From contig JAFEMH010002575.1 in assembly GCA_022495995.1 (NCBI GenBank), positions 266,079 through 330,078 on the forward strand: a stretch of 64,000 bases of DNA. The letters are read 5' to 3'. This document shows, one piece after another, positions 11,691 through 22,548 of this stretch; within the stretch, counting starts at the first letter, position 1, and each line of letters starts with the position of its first letter. Source of the stretch: Adenophora triphylla var. japonica (Eukaryota; Streptophyta; Magnoliopsida; Asterales; Campanulaceae). Made by a program: the position numbers and the translations under genes. The notes beneath the pieces were generated by a model. That model had not been told where the DNA came from, ran no database searches, and saw only the letters and a list, made by a program, of their open reading frames with translations.

Positions 11691-13467
11691 TAGCCCTGAT
11701 TGGTCTCACCCTTTTGAGATCATGTGTGATGCATCTGATTTTGCGATTGGGGCTGTTTTAGGCCAAAAGATAGATAAATTACCGCATGTAATCCATTATG
11801 CAAGTAGAACTCTTAATGATGCACAGCTTAATTATACCACCACTGAGAAAGAATTTTTAGCGATTGTGTTTGCACTTGAGAAGTTCCGTTCATACTTGCT
11901 TGGGTCGAAGGTAATAATTTATTCTGATCATGCAACTTTAAAATATTTGTTGAATAAAAAGGATGCAAAACCTAGACTTCTTAGGTGGATGCTTTTGTTG
12001 CAAGAATTTGATTTGGAAATAAGGGACAAAAAGGGGTCCGAGAATGTAGTGGCGGATTACTTATCAAGGCTTGAGGATTTCTCATTTCAAAATAGCAAAG
12101 AAGGGGTGATTCCGGTGAATGAAAATTTCCCGGATGAACAACTACTTGCTTTACATGTTCAAGAGCCTTGGTATGCGGATCTTGTTAATTATCTTGCATG
12201 CGACATGATTCCTCCTCACTTTACTTATGATCAAAAGAGGAAATTTAAATCTGATGTGAGGAACTACATTTGGGATGATCCTTACTTGTGGAAAATTTGT
12301 CCGGATAAGATTGTGAGAAGGTGTATTCCGGAACATGAACAATTGAGTGTCTTGCGCTTTTGTCATGACTTACAATGTGGTGGGCATTTCAGTGGTCAAA
12401 AGACTGCTAGGAAAATCCTTCAATGTGGCCTATATTGGCCCATCATATTTAAAGATGCGCAAGAATTTTGCAAAAAGTGTGACAAATGCCAAAGAACTGG
12501 AGGGATAGGTAAGAAAGATGAGATGCCCCAAAATTATAATCTAGTTGTTGACATATTTGATGTGTGGGGCATTGATTTCATGGGCCCTTTCCCCTCATCC
12601 CATGGTTTTGTGTATATACTAGTAGCGGTGGACTATGTCTCTAAATGGGTGGAAGCTATTGCCACCCGGACTAATGATGCTAATGTTGTTTCAAAGTTTG
12701 TGTGTGAGAATATTTTTTGCAGGTACGGGGTGCCTCGGGCTATTATTAGTGATCAAGGAACTCACTTCACAAACAGGCTTTTCAACCAAGTCCTAAAGAA
12801 ATATGGGGTTGTTCACAAGCTAGCCACAACTTACCATCCCCAAACATCGGGGCAAGTGGAAGTAAGCAACTGCCAAATTAAGGGGGTTCTAGAGAAGACA
12901 GTTCGGCCAAACAGAAAAGATTGGGCTTTGAAGCTCAATGATGCATTATGGGCATATCGGACTGCTTACAAAACTCCCATTGGGATGAGTCCGTACAGAA
13001 TTGTGTATGGCAAAGAGTGTCACCTTCCGGTTGAGATGGAACACAAAGCATATTGGGCTGTGAAGGAACTCAACATGGATCTGAAGAAGGCGGGTGAGAA
13101 ACGAATGCTGGATTTGGACGAGATTGAGGAATTGAGGCAAGACAGCTACAAGAGTGCCAAGCTGTATAAGGAAAGAACCAAGAGGTACCATGATCAGTAC
13201 TTAAGGCCGAAAATCTTAATGCTGGGTAAGAAGGTTTTATTGTTCAATTCTAGATTGAGACTTTTTCCTGGCAAGTTGTGTTCCAAATGGTCGGGCCCTT
13301 ATGAGTTGGTGAAAGTATTTCCACATGGAGCGGTCGAGCTCAAAGATTTGAAAATCGGAAGTACTTTCAAGGTGAATGGGCACTGAGTCAAGCCCTATTA
13401 CGAAGGGGTGTCTATCTTGGAGGAAATTGATGTGGTGATGTTGGTGGATGCACCGGAAATCAAATAA
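11674..13467 (+). pseudogene. Athila RNase H and integrase
   Basis: This long open stretch starts with RNase H ([16 protein letters not shown], then [18 protein letters not shown] and [11 protein letters not shown]). Integrase follows: an HHCC zinc domain ending CKKCDKCQ, then the catalytic core with [20 protein letters not shown] and the Glu in SGQVEVSN, and a C-terminal domain with [24 protein letters not shown] at 13384-13386 cuts the final segment, which stays open to about 13467 (VKPYYEGVSILEEID). Apart from that stop this half of pol is well preserved. Confidence 0.92.
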
Positions 13468-14712
13468 TAAATCATGAGCATCATGTCGAGCCAAAGACAT
13501 AAAACAAAGGCGCTTGTTGGGAGGCAACCCAACCTTAGGTAACTTTTATTGCTTTCTGTCTTTATTTTCAGTTTACCACTATTCATCAGCTTTGAATGCG
13601 CGTTGGATTTTGTTTAGGCAATGAGGACATCGCAAATTCTTAGTTTGTGGGTGGGGGTATTCATAAAAAAAATTTGTTATTTACCGTTTTTCGAGTCGTT
13701 AGTGTAGAACGTGTAAAACTACGGTGACCTGAGCCTATTAATGTGGGTAGTCCGCTCACCTTAATGGGGATGTAGGCAGCGAAAGTGCGGTCAAATGTTT
13801 GACATATTTTTGTCGAACAAAAGTTTTGTGTCACCCTTTATGGGTCTCTCCGAGTTTGTGGGTTTATAGGGGATGTAAATAGTTGTCACCCTCCAAAAAT
13901 ATTTATTTTTATTTTATGTCAATAGGTATTACGCTTGTGTGTGTTTGTGGTGATGTGCAGGATAGTACATAACTGATCAAAACTGAAGTTGTGGACTTTA
14001 ATGCGGTGGAAAGGAGCGAAAAAAATGACAATTCACTCGCTGCCATGGTGCGCGGGCGTGCTCGGATATAGAGCGGCCGCGCTTGCTTAAAGGAAAATCA
14101 TGCATGAGTCTCTGCCATCCAGCGCGAGCGCGCTCCGAGCGCTCCGAGGTAGGGCGGCCGCGCTTAATCAATGAAAAAGGGGCATCATTCTCGGCCATCC
14201 AGCGCGGTCGCGCTTGTTGGGAGAGCGGCCGCGCTCAAGCAAAAATTACGGGCAATTTGGAATAAACCTAATCAGACGCCGCTCCCCCCTCCTCATATTA
14301 CCAGGCCACCGCCCACCCCCTTTCTCTCTCTACAGAAATCTCGAGCCCTAAGCCTCTCTCTCTCTAAAAATCCTTCACCCAAATCACTTCTAACCCCAAA
14401 AATCACCCTACCCATCATATATCCTCAAGCCAAAGCCCGATTCCAACACCCAAAAGCCATTAAATCCGGTGAATTCAAGCAATTTCGAAAAGTGAAGAAA
14501 GGGTTCCTAGAGTGCAAAAATTGTTGAATTTGGTGGGGTAGAACTCGAAGTGAAGGTGGTATTGTGGGTATTATCTTCGCAAAGACAAGGTGTGGGTTTT
14601 CCGGTCATCTTCCTAAAATTCGGCGAGATTTTCCGGCAGCTCCGGCAAGATTTTCTGGCAACCTTGAAAAGGGGTAAGATTTCTGAATTTTAAGAGTATT
14701 TTCCCTGCTTAT
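13468..14712 (+). other. Athila spacer between pol and the third ORF
   Basis: No domain-bearing frame is seen. It contains a PPT-like box (TTAGTTTGTGGGTGGGGGTA, near 13640), and a second cluster of the CG-rich LTR-type motifs at 14045-14240 (for example AGAGCGGCCGCGCT). The C-rich stretch 14280-14520 may be the leader of the downstream ORF. Confidence 0.6.
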
Positions 14713-16002
14713 TTGGGTGATAAAATGTCTACCTCCTCTCCCAAGCGTAGAAGGGGAAACAAAAACCCCCCGGTTGCACCTCGACCCTTGTACGATGATA
14801 GTAAATTTGTGAGTGTTGAGGCGGAGAAATTTTTTAATGCTTATGCTGCCCGAAGTTTTAATGTGGAAAAGGGTATAGATATTACTGACATGGGATTGGA
14901 TGAGGTTGTAGTGAGGTGTGGGTGGCAGAATTTGTTGGTTGCCCCGGTTGAAAGAGGGAGTCGCGAGCTAGTCCGCGAATTCTATGCGAATGCTTTTTCT
15001 AGAAAAGGGGAACATGACACGTCTTTTGTGCGGGGTATTGAGGTGGGGTATACCCGGGAGAGAATTGTGGCGTATTACAACCTCCCCACGCACGTGCAAG
15101 CCAACACCTGTGCATTCCTTTACCTTAAGAAACAAATGATGAATAATCCTAAAGGTAACCTCCATCTGATTGCCGACACATTTGGAGATTTTCCCCTTGA
15201 CCCAACTCTGCACAAAGGTGTATTAATTGCTTCCAAACTTCTTCCCCCACGGATGAAGTATCTGCATAGGGTTATCTGTGAGAGAGTTCTCTCGTCTTCG
15301 AGGCCTCACGAGGTTGGGTGGCGTCGAGCCGCTTTGATGGACGTGATCTTGACGGGGCAAAATATTGACACCGGCTCAATCATCGCCCACGAGATCAACA
15401 TGACTTATCAACAGATGGGGAAGAACAGTTACAACTACCCATTGATGATTACGGGGTTGATGGGGCTCCATGGAGTTAATTTTACTAATATCCCTAGGGA
15501 CATAGGGTTGGAGGCCACCATTACAGAGAGGAAGATAAGGGATAAGAGCCACCCCAAGGGGGTGAATGTGATTGAGCCGGAGGAGGAGGAAGAACAAGAA
15601 GAGGAGGAGGAAGAACAAGAACAAGAGAAGGATGTTGTCGGAGACTGGAGAGCGGACCCAGCTGAGGGCATGTACTATCTGTCGCAGCAGTTGGAGGCGA
15701 TGGAACTGATATTTGATCAGTGATTTACTACTCTGGAGCAGAGACAGACTGCGGTTGATGATAGGGTACGGGCGGTTGATGATAGAGTAAGGATGGAGAT
15801 AGAGACAGCCCAAGCATGGCGGGCTCAGCAGGACAGTAGGTGGGACCAACTCTTTAGTCGGTTGCCCCCTGCTAGTTATACATGGCCACAGTATCCGCCG
15901 CAGCAGCAATTCCCAGGAGGCTCATCCGGCCAAGGAGATCAGTGGCAGCAGCAGCATTTCCCTGGAGGCTCATCCAGCCAATGGGGTTATCCGCCACCAT
16001 GA
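14713..16002 (+). pseudogene. Athila third ORF (env-position protein, putative plant transposon protein family)
   Basis: The frame 14713-15723 has in-frame ATGs at 14713 and 14725; the second (MSTSSPKRRRGNK) is also a plausible start. It resembles the conserved protein found in the env position of Athila elements (Pfam 'putative plant transposon protein'): ELVREFYANAF, an FVRGIEVGYTRERI segment, then a Glu-rich low-complexity tract (EEEEEQEEEEEEQEQEK). A TGA at 15721 interrupts; the same frame stays open to 16002 with a Gln/Pro/Gly-rich tail. I see no convincing signal peptide or membrane span, so an envelope role is not supported by the sequence. Confidence 0.75.
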
Positions 16003-17470
16003 TCGGTTAAGGTATCCCTACCCTGAGTTTTATAGTTAATTGCATTGGGGACAATGCAATCTTTTAGTTTGTGGGTGGGGGTATCTGTGTTTTGATTCTG
16101 TTTATCACCATGTTAGTTTAGGTTTCTCTGTTTTTAGTTAAAATTAAAAAAAAATTGTTCTCTTTATTTTGGGATACGTTGGCCTATGTCTGTGATGATT
16201 GAGTGTTAGTTGTTAATCATTGTGCTATCTTGGATTTGAGAATTAGGGTTGCATTGATGCATTAAACCATGGTTGCACCACCTCTCACTTCCATTATTAT
16301 CATTGATCATTGTTGTCATTCTAAGTGCCATTTATGGGATCACTTGTGTATTCTCGGGGTCCCTAGAACATTGTTTGCATAATTTGCAATATCACGTCAC
16401 TAGGCTATTTTGATATATATGGCTTATTCTTTCAACCCTTTTGTGAACCTTTGGCTTTCGAACTCAGTTAAAGAAAAATTTCCGCTAGAACCCTTATTGA
16501 GCTTTAATAGAAAAGAATGGAAACTTAGACCGCCATTCGCCTTCATTTGATGCCTTTTTTTTCCTACCCTTTTTCACCTAGTGCTAGGATGCCTTACCTT
16601 TTGGAAAGTGAACTAGGGAATGAATGGGAATATGGGTTGAGTTTGGGTGAGTGGAATCAAATGTGCAAATTGGGGTTAAAGTGCGAAAACAGAAAAGGGG
16701 TGTGATATATAATGAAGAGGGGCAAATGAAAAAAAAAAAAAAAAGGAGAGTATGCGTTTGTATATACGTTCTTTCAAGTGATAAATGAAAAAAAAATAAA
16801 AAATCTTGCCCCTCCATTGTGTCACAAGCTGGAAATTAGAAGAGGCCCCAGAAATAAGGGAATGTGTCCAACCCAATGTTGTGTATGTATCAAAAGTTTT
16901 AGTTTGTGGGTTGGCACATTGGGAAGTAAAAGGGTGAGCAGAATGAATTATCATAGTGAGGGTGGACAAATAAAACGAAGACTTCTTAGTCTCACTTTCC
17001 AAGTTCGTATGTCCTTACCTTCTTTTGTAACCGTGAACCGAGCCATGCGATCTTTCGCACTATAACACTTAGAGCCATATCTTCGTTTCATTATCAAGTA
17101 GCCGGGTTGACAATTGTGGAAACATGCATATGAGTGTCCCTTTGTGATTGTATTTGATACACATTATGTTAGAGCATCACATAGTGAATCCATAAACAAT
17201 CTTAGAGTGTGACAATGATCTACCATACTTCACTTCATTATTCATGCCGCGGTGGAAAATTGTGGGTTTTTGCTTTAATGTAACTTTAGTTTGATGATTC
17301 CTGATAGCATGCTTGTGATTATTTTGTGTAAGGATCTGAGACTGTCTAGCCGACAAGATTCCCATTTTGAAGAAAACATCCCAAAAATATTGTGTTTTTG
17401 TTTTCGTAGTGTTGTTTGATTTTATGTTGGGTAGCTTAGTTTTGTTCTGTTTTACTCGGGACGAGCAAAA
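16003..17470 (+). other. Athila 3' untranslated spacer
   Basis: There is no coding signal. Two more PPT-like boxes occur: AGTTTGTGGGTGGGGGTATC near 16067 and a weaker AGTTTGTGGGTTGG near 16900. A 16-17-base A run is at about 16729-16745. Small frames here show no domains. Confidence 0.6.
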
Positions 17471-17488
17471 GGATAGTTTGTGGGTGTT
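17471..17488 (+). promoter_or_regulatory. Athila polypurine-tract region
   Basis: GGATAGTTTGTGGGTGTT abuts the 3' LTR start (17489). This is the position where plus-strand DNA priming occurs. It shares AGTTTGTGGGTG with three boxes upstream. Confidence 0.65.
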
Positions 17489-18856
17489 TGATGGATGTGT
17501 TTTTACACACCCATTTCACATGTTTAAGAACCTATTTTAGGCTCAAAATCCCGGGTTTTATGTTGTTTTAATGTGGTTGTTGAGTGTTTTATGAGTACAG
17601 GGTAAAAAGATGATTATGTGTTGAGTTTTGTCAAGGAAAGGGCAAGAAAATAAAGTTGGAGCGGAGCGGAGCAGGAAAATAGTGAAACAGATTCGAGTTC
17701 CAGTTACTGGCCTCCAGAGCGGCCGCGCTCAACTCAAGAGCGGCCGCGCTCCATTGAGGAAATTCAAGCCAAAATCCCTGTCCAGTAGAGCGGTCGCGCT
17801 CCATACCAGAGCGGCCACGCTCAAGAAGGAAAATTGAAGACCAAAGTTGCTGCCAAGGTGCGCGGGCGCGCTCAACTCAAGAGCGGCCGCGCTTGACCCG
17901 TTTTCAGTACCAGTTTGCAGCAACTAATGAAGGGCATTCTTGACTTTTCGCATGTTTTACCTGTGGTTTTTGCCCTAGAATATATATTTGCAGCAGCCCA
18001 CTTTAGAAAAACATCTTGGATATTGCTTTTGTTCTTAGTTTTTGAGTTTTCTAGAGAATTCTTCGTTCATCAATTCCGGATTCTTCAGGTTTTGATGTTA
18101 TTATATTTTATGAGTATTGCTAGTTTCGTTATGTCGTTGAGTAGCTAAATCTCTTAGATTTGCGGATTGGTTGTAGCAATCACTGAATCTTTATGCTATT
18201 GATTTAATTCTTCCAATTGATCTCTTTCTAGTTCTTCAAAGTATTAATCTTTAACAGTTTTAAGGTTTCAATTTCATGTTAAGATGACTTTGGCCTTTTA
18301 ATTATTTGGGTATCAATTTCGCCATTAATTTGGGGATTGATACAATTGAACACTGTTTTGAAGATTAGACCTAATTGAGGCCATAATAGAAATCAAAAGG
18401 GTTTAGAGTCAATATTCTAAAGTGCTGAATAATTGTTTGATTGTTGTGTGGCCGTAATAGAAAGCGCAGCTTGATAATAATTAAAAGGGTTGCAATTCGG
18501 GCACCATACCGTCCCAATCCTTACTGTTGCGAATGAATCCTAGATTGAGATTAATGTTTTTAGCAATAAAAATAGCATAAAGTGAAAGTAATTGTGAATC
18601 CAATCCGTGAATCTCCGTTGTTGATCTGAGTTAATTCGTTACGTTTAAATTGCTTCCTTAGCTTTAATCGTTTGCTTCTGTTTTAGAACTAAATTCCTGT
18701 TTTCAATCAAAAATCTGTGGTTACTATATTTATTGCCGTTAATTTATTTGTTTACCAACGAGTCTCTGTGGTTCGAACCCTGCTCGTGCATACTGCTACA
18801 CCGGTAGTGAGTACACTTGCTCGGTTTTTATTACAAGAGGGAGTTTTCCTCCATCA
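17489..18856 (+). repeat. Athila 3' LTR
   Basis: It is 1368 bp, the same length as the 5' LTR, with about 25 substitutions by eye and no indel noticed. It is followed by the target duplication CCTCC at 18857-18861. Confidence 0.95.
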
Positions 18857-19352
18857 CCTCCCCTTTTCCAGATCTGGTTTGATTTAAAAAAGAGACAAAA
18901 TTCAGGTTGTTGTTTGCGCCATGGGAGGGGGTATATGGTTGTTTACTCCATCGAATTTGTACAAGAAGGTGGTCGAAGAAGATTTATATAGGGAGGGGAG
19001 AATTGTGTTGGGGAGCGGGCGTCAATGGCAGCAAAAATGGTCATGAGGAAAGGTGCCATTGAAGATGAAGGTGGGGGTGGAGAATGGTCGCCCGTGCGGT
19101 AGGAGAGGCATGGATAACGGAGAAGGTAGAGGGTTGGGTTGTAGGAAGAGAATGTGTTTTTTTCTCAAATATAAAAATCAAATTAATATAAAAACATATT
19201 TATATCATTAAGATAATTATATTTTTGTTAAAAAATATTATATTGTAAATAGTAAATATAAAGGTAGTATAAATATATATAGTAGAGAGAAAATTCATAA
19301 ATAAATAACTTTGTTAAGTAGTAAATATAAATTTAATGACTAAAAGAGTAGG
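18857..19352. other. Flanking DNA right of Athila, no gene seen
   Basis: CCTCC (18857-18861) is the right target duplication. The G-rich stretch to about 19150 continues the DNA at 6680. The rest is AT-rich, ending in TTTAATGACTAAAAGAGTAG before the next element. No frame with a recognisable domain is present. Confidence 0.45.
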
Positions 19353-20244
19353 TCTAGGGAGAAACGCGTTTCTCCATAAGTTATGGAGAAACGGGTTTCT
19401 GGATATCCAGAAGCTTTGGGATTGATATCCAGAAGCTTTGGGACGGATATCCAGAAAAAATATTTGAGATCAAATTCAAGACCAAGACCAAATTTCTGAT
19501 CTGGATATCACTTTCACAATGTTCTGGATATCCAGAACATTGAATATGGATATCCAGAAGCCTTAAAACTTATATCCAGAAGCCAATTCTAAATTTCTGG
19601 TTATCACTTACATAAGGTTCTGGATATCCTTTCAAAGAGTTCTGGATATCCAGAAGCTTTATAATTGATATCCAGAAGCTTTATAATTGATATCCAGAAG
19701 CTTTTTAATTGATATCCAGAAACCAAACCCTTTTTAATTGATATCCAGAAGCTTTATATTTGATATCCAGAACCTATTTAATAAATATCCAGAACCAACA
19801 AAAGACGGACAGAACCAACAAAAGACGGACGCAGACCCTCACCATTGCCGCCGTCTCCCTCGTCCTCTTCACCTGGTCTCTCCCTCGCCGGCGACCCAAT
19901 CCCTCTCCGACCAAGATTCCTTTCCCAGTTCTCTCTCTAAATCACCGATCTAATCCCTCAACCACCGCTTCACCAAACAATGACCCAATCCCCTGTTCTA
20001 AACACATTCACCGATCTATGAAAATGAGGAGAAATTGGATCGGTGAGGAAGCTAATTGAGTTAGAGGGAGGTCGCCGGTGATAGAGGTTGAGGTTGGGTT
20101 TGTTTTCCGGTGAGGGAGAGCTTGGGTTGAAGAAGACGACGCAGGGAGAGGGTGATTTCCGTTGAAGAAGACGACGCAAGCCAAGCCAAGGTAATTGAAA
20201 AAACCCGTTTCTCCATAAATCATGGAGAAACGCGTTTCTCCCTA
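19353..20244. mobile_element. Small non-autonomous terminal-inverted-repeat element
   Basis: The left end GGGAGAAACGCGTTTCTCC, then ATAAGTTATGGAGAAACGGG, is mirrored at the right end (about 20203-20244), giving ~42-bp imperfect inverted repeats that are themselves partly self-complementary. TA dinucleotides flank both ends (TC-TA-GGGAG and CTCCC-TA-AAT), as for Tc1/mariner-type insertions. There is no transposase. The interior has a repeat array (19394-19800) and a C/T-rich piece that may be captured DNA. Confidence 0.6.
19394..19800. repeat. Irregular array of an ATATCCAGAAGCTTT motif
   Basis: At least 12 copies of GATATCCAGAA(GCTTT) occur with irregular spacing, some preceded by the reverse partner GTTCTGGATATC. 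GGATATCC is palindromic, so many copies can read on either strand. Confidence 0.8.
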
Positions 20245-20307
20245 AATTTTGTGTGACTAAAAATATGATTAAAATGACTAAAAAAATGATCAAAAGAAAA
20301 AATTATG

Positions 20308-20575
20308 GGCAAATTGCAATTCCGTAATCTATGTTTGGCACGCTTTTGCACAACCTCTCCCGAAATGTCAAAAGTACCATTTTAAAAGTCATGTCGTGCA
20401 TATGTGTCCAATCCAATTATGTCTAAAATTTAACGATTTTGCTTTTTAGTTTTTTTACACCTGATTACAACAAATATAAATTTAGAAATCGTATTGACAC
20501 TTTTTAAAACTTAGCTAGGGCATTATAATTATGTGTAAAACTCAGGTTACCAAATTACTATTTGTCATGATACTT
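20308..20575. repeat. MITE-like element, or right arm of the inverted repeat starting at 6173
   Basis: It starts GGCAAATTGCAATTCCGTAA and ends GGTTACCAAATTACTATTTG; the ends are imperfect inverted repeats of about 25 bp. Its right ~200 bp is the reverse complement of 6173-6376. No clear target duplication was found. Confidence 0.55.
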
Positions 20576-20576
20576 T

Positions 20577-20663
20577 AAGTGATTTTTATTTTTAAGATAT
20601 AAACATGTACACAAATATTAAAGTGATTTTTATTTTAAGATATAAACATGTACAAAATTTTCG
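20577..20663. repeat. ~44-bp tandem duplication
   Basis: AAGTGATTTTTATTTT-AAGATATAAACATGTACA occurs twice in a row with one small length difference. Confidence 0.8.
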
Positions 20664-20916
20664 ACATAAACAAACAGCTATGACACCGGTGGATCTACGT
20701 GATCTCAAAAGGTTTGCTTTTAAGAAAAATTATTTTACTAGTACGAATATTGATTTTAGCATAATTTAATAAATTTTTTATGAAGAAAAATGCACTAAAT
20801 TATAATTTTCCCCCTTTTACTTAGTGAAAAATAAATTTATCTCTCTTTAAAAAATATGGCTCCATTACTGAGTTGTGACCTAATTTTGTCAAAAAATGAT
20901 TCTATAATGTTATACG

Positions 20917-20965
20917 TATATATATATCCCACAATCCTCATCTTCAACTCCAATCTCACCACAAT
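20917..20965 (+). promoter_or_regulatory. Probable promoter and 5' UTR of a disrupted host gene
   Basis: A TATATATATCCC box (about 20918-20929) is followed about 25 bp later by a CT-rich leader with CAATCTCACCACAAT. This sequence is unlike the flanking repeats. Removing the hAT element at 20966 joins it directly to CATGGCCGCCTGC at 32900, a good plant start context. It is inferred from position and composition only. Confidence 0.45.
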
Positions 20966-21110
20966 TAAGGATGACAAAAAAAATTGAACCCGTCCCGAAC
21001 TCGAAAATACCCGCCCCTAATAGATCGGGTTTGGAATGCACTTTGAAAACCCGCCGAGTTTTGGGAGGGTTCGAGTTTGCCCTGCCCCACCCCTAACTCG
21101 GCCCGAAAAT
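20966..21110 (+). repeat. hAT left terminal region
   Basis: Terminal TAAGGATGACA is followed by GAACCCGTCCCGAACTCG and CCCGCCCC. It pairs with 32761-32891, which carries the GC-rich repeats GGGGCGGGGCGGG and GAACCCGTCCCGAACCCG. Confidence 0.85.
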
Positions 21111-21383
21111 TTAAGAAATTACTTAAATTCCCTTACCATACCATGACTCTAAGACTCTTTCTTCAGTTATGTTATACATCGTCTTTTAGAAAATTATAAT
21201 TTAGGGTTCTCACTTCTCCCTTCTCAGTTAGCGCCGCAGCCCGCAACATACATCAAGACGGTAGTCGTCGAATTCCCCATCGCAGCCGTGAGCCGACGCC
21301 ATCGCCATCGCAGCCTCATTGGTACGTCCTATCCCCCATTGTCGAGGGCGTAAAATAAAAATAGATAGTGAATGGAAATTAAT

Positions 21384-21508
21384 TGGCACTCCTATTTTAG
21401 CATATCCTGATAGGAGGATTTGGGTCCTTGTTGATATTTTGGAAGTATTGATCTTTATTGGCTGTCTTGTTGATTACTAGAATAAACCCGTTTTCGAGGA
21501 CACGTTTT

Positions 21509-21549
<41 letters not shown>

Positions 21550-21793
21550 CCCGTGTTTGAGGACACGTTTTTTTTTTTTAATTTAATTTTTTTTAGGGGC
21601 AAAAATGGGAAATGAACAAATGTATGAGGGCAAAATGGAAAATTTGACACATGATACTGTTTATAGTACTGTAGATAATAGATAATGGAGGTGTATTTAA
21701 TTGGCACTCCTATTTTAGCATATCCTGATAGGAGGATTTGGGTCCTTTGTTGATATTTTGGAAGTATTGATCTTTATTGGCTGTCTTGTTGAT
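21384..21793 (+). repeat. ~95-bp direct repeat pair inside the hAT 5' region
   Basis: AATTGGCACTCCTATTTTAG and the following ~90 bases occur at 21384 and again at 21698. The intervening ~220 bp holds a 34-base T run (about 21508-21541) and two CCCGT-GAGGACACGTTTT boxes. The repeat is in the noncoding leader or first intron of the transposase gene. Tandem duplication is the simplest origin. Confidence 0.75.
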
Positions 21794-22172
21794 TATTTGT
21801 CATGTATATGCTACTTCTACTCTTCTCAGAATTGTGCTTCCCATTAGGTCTACATATATAGACCCTTTGTCTCATGAATATATTCTACCCTTCGATATGA
21901 ACAAAGCATTCTCTTCCTCTACTAGTCCTAATTGTGTTAATTCTATTTTATTGAAGCTATGTATTACTCGATTTAGCCTCTATTTTAATGCGCATCATAT
22001 CTATAGAAATTTTAAGACCACTTTTGTTATCTATTTATATTACATTTATTAGATTCACGGTAACATATTTGAAATTGCTTCCTCTTAATATATTTTTTGC
22101 ATATATTTAGTTAGTAAATGTCAATGCCAACTATATCTTTCTATTTAATATTTCTTTTCTTTCTTTCTTTAG

Positions 22173-22548
22173 ATGTCTCAAGAAATTGATTTGAAATCGT
22201 ATGAAAAAGAGGATGACGATTTGCATATGTATGATGAAAAAGATGAGATCGAAAAAGTGAACGATGATAGCTAAAGTGTTACAAATAAAGCCCCAATTGA
22301 TTCAACTTTATCTCGAAATGAAGATGGGTATTCTTTACGAAGTAGAACTTTAACATCTAGTGTGTGGAATCATATGGAAAAAAAAACATAGATGTAGTAG
22401 TTTATGCTATTTGCAATCATTGACATTCAGAACTTAAGGAAAAAAGTGCAAATGGTACAAAACATTTGCACAATCACTTCAACAGGTGTAAGAAAAAAAG
22501 ACAATATGGATATTAAGCAACAAATTTTGCAAGTGAAGGAAAATAGAC
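22173..22548 (+). pseudogene. hAT transposase, N-terminal exon with BED zinc finger
   Basis: ATG at 22173 directly follows a TTTCTTTAG acceptor-like site. The reading starts MSQEIDLKSYEKEDDD and reaches a BED-type DNA-binding finger: SVWNHM, then a Cys-X2-Cys-like pair around 22415-22425, then HLHNHF and a final Cys near 22490. BED fingers bind element ends. Small indels and stops lie within this part. At 22549 the copia LTR interrupts the gene. Confidence 0.7.

Larger units (their letters stand above)
6681..18856 (+). mobile_element. Athila-type Ty3/gypsy element, structurally complete
   Basis: Two 1368-bp LTRs (6681-8048 and 17489-18856) both begin TGATGG and end CCATCA, and are flanked by a 5-bp duplication CCTCC (6676-6680, 18857-18861). 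A tRNA-Asp-type PBS at 8055, gag, protease, RT, RNase H, integrase, a third env-position ORF and a polypurine-like tract follow in order. By eye the LTRs differ at about 25 sites (about 1.8%), so insertion is fairly recent. The coding frames contain several stops and frameshifts, so this copy is not autonomous. Confidence 0.95.

Noticed and set aside
14713..16002. A true retroviral envelope protein in Athila
   Set aside because: The position fits env, but no signal peptide or transmembrane segment is visible; it is labelled as the third-ORF family only.
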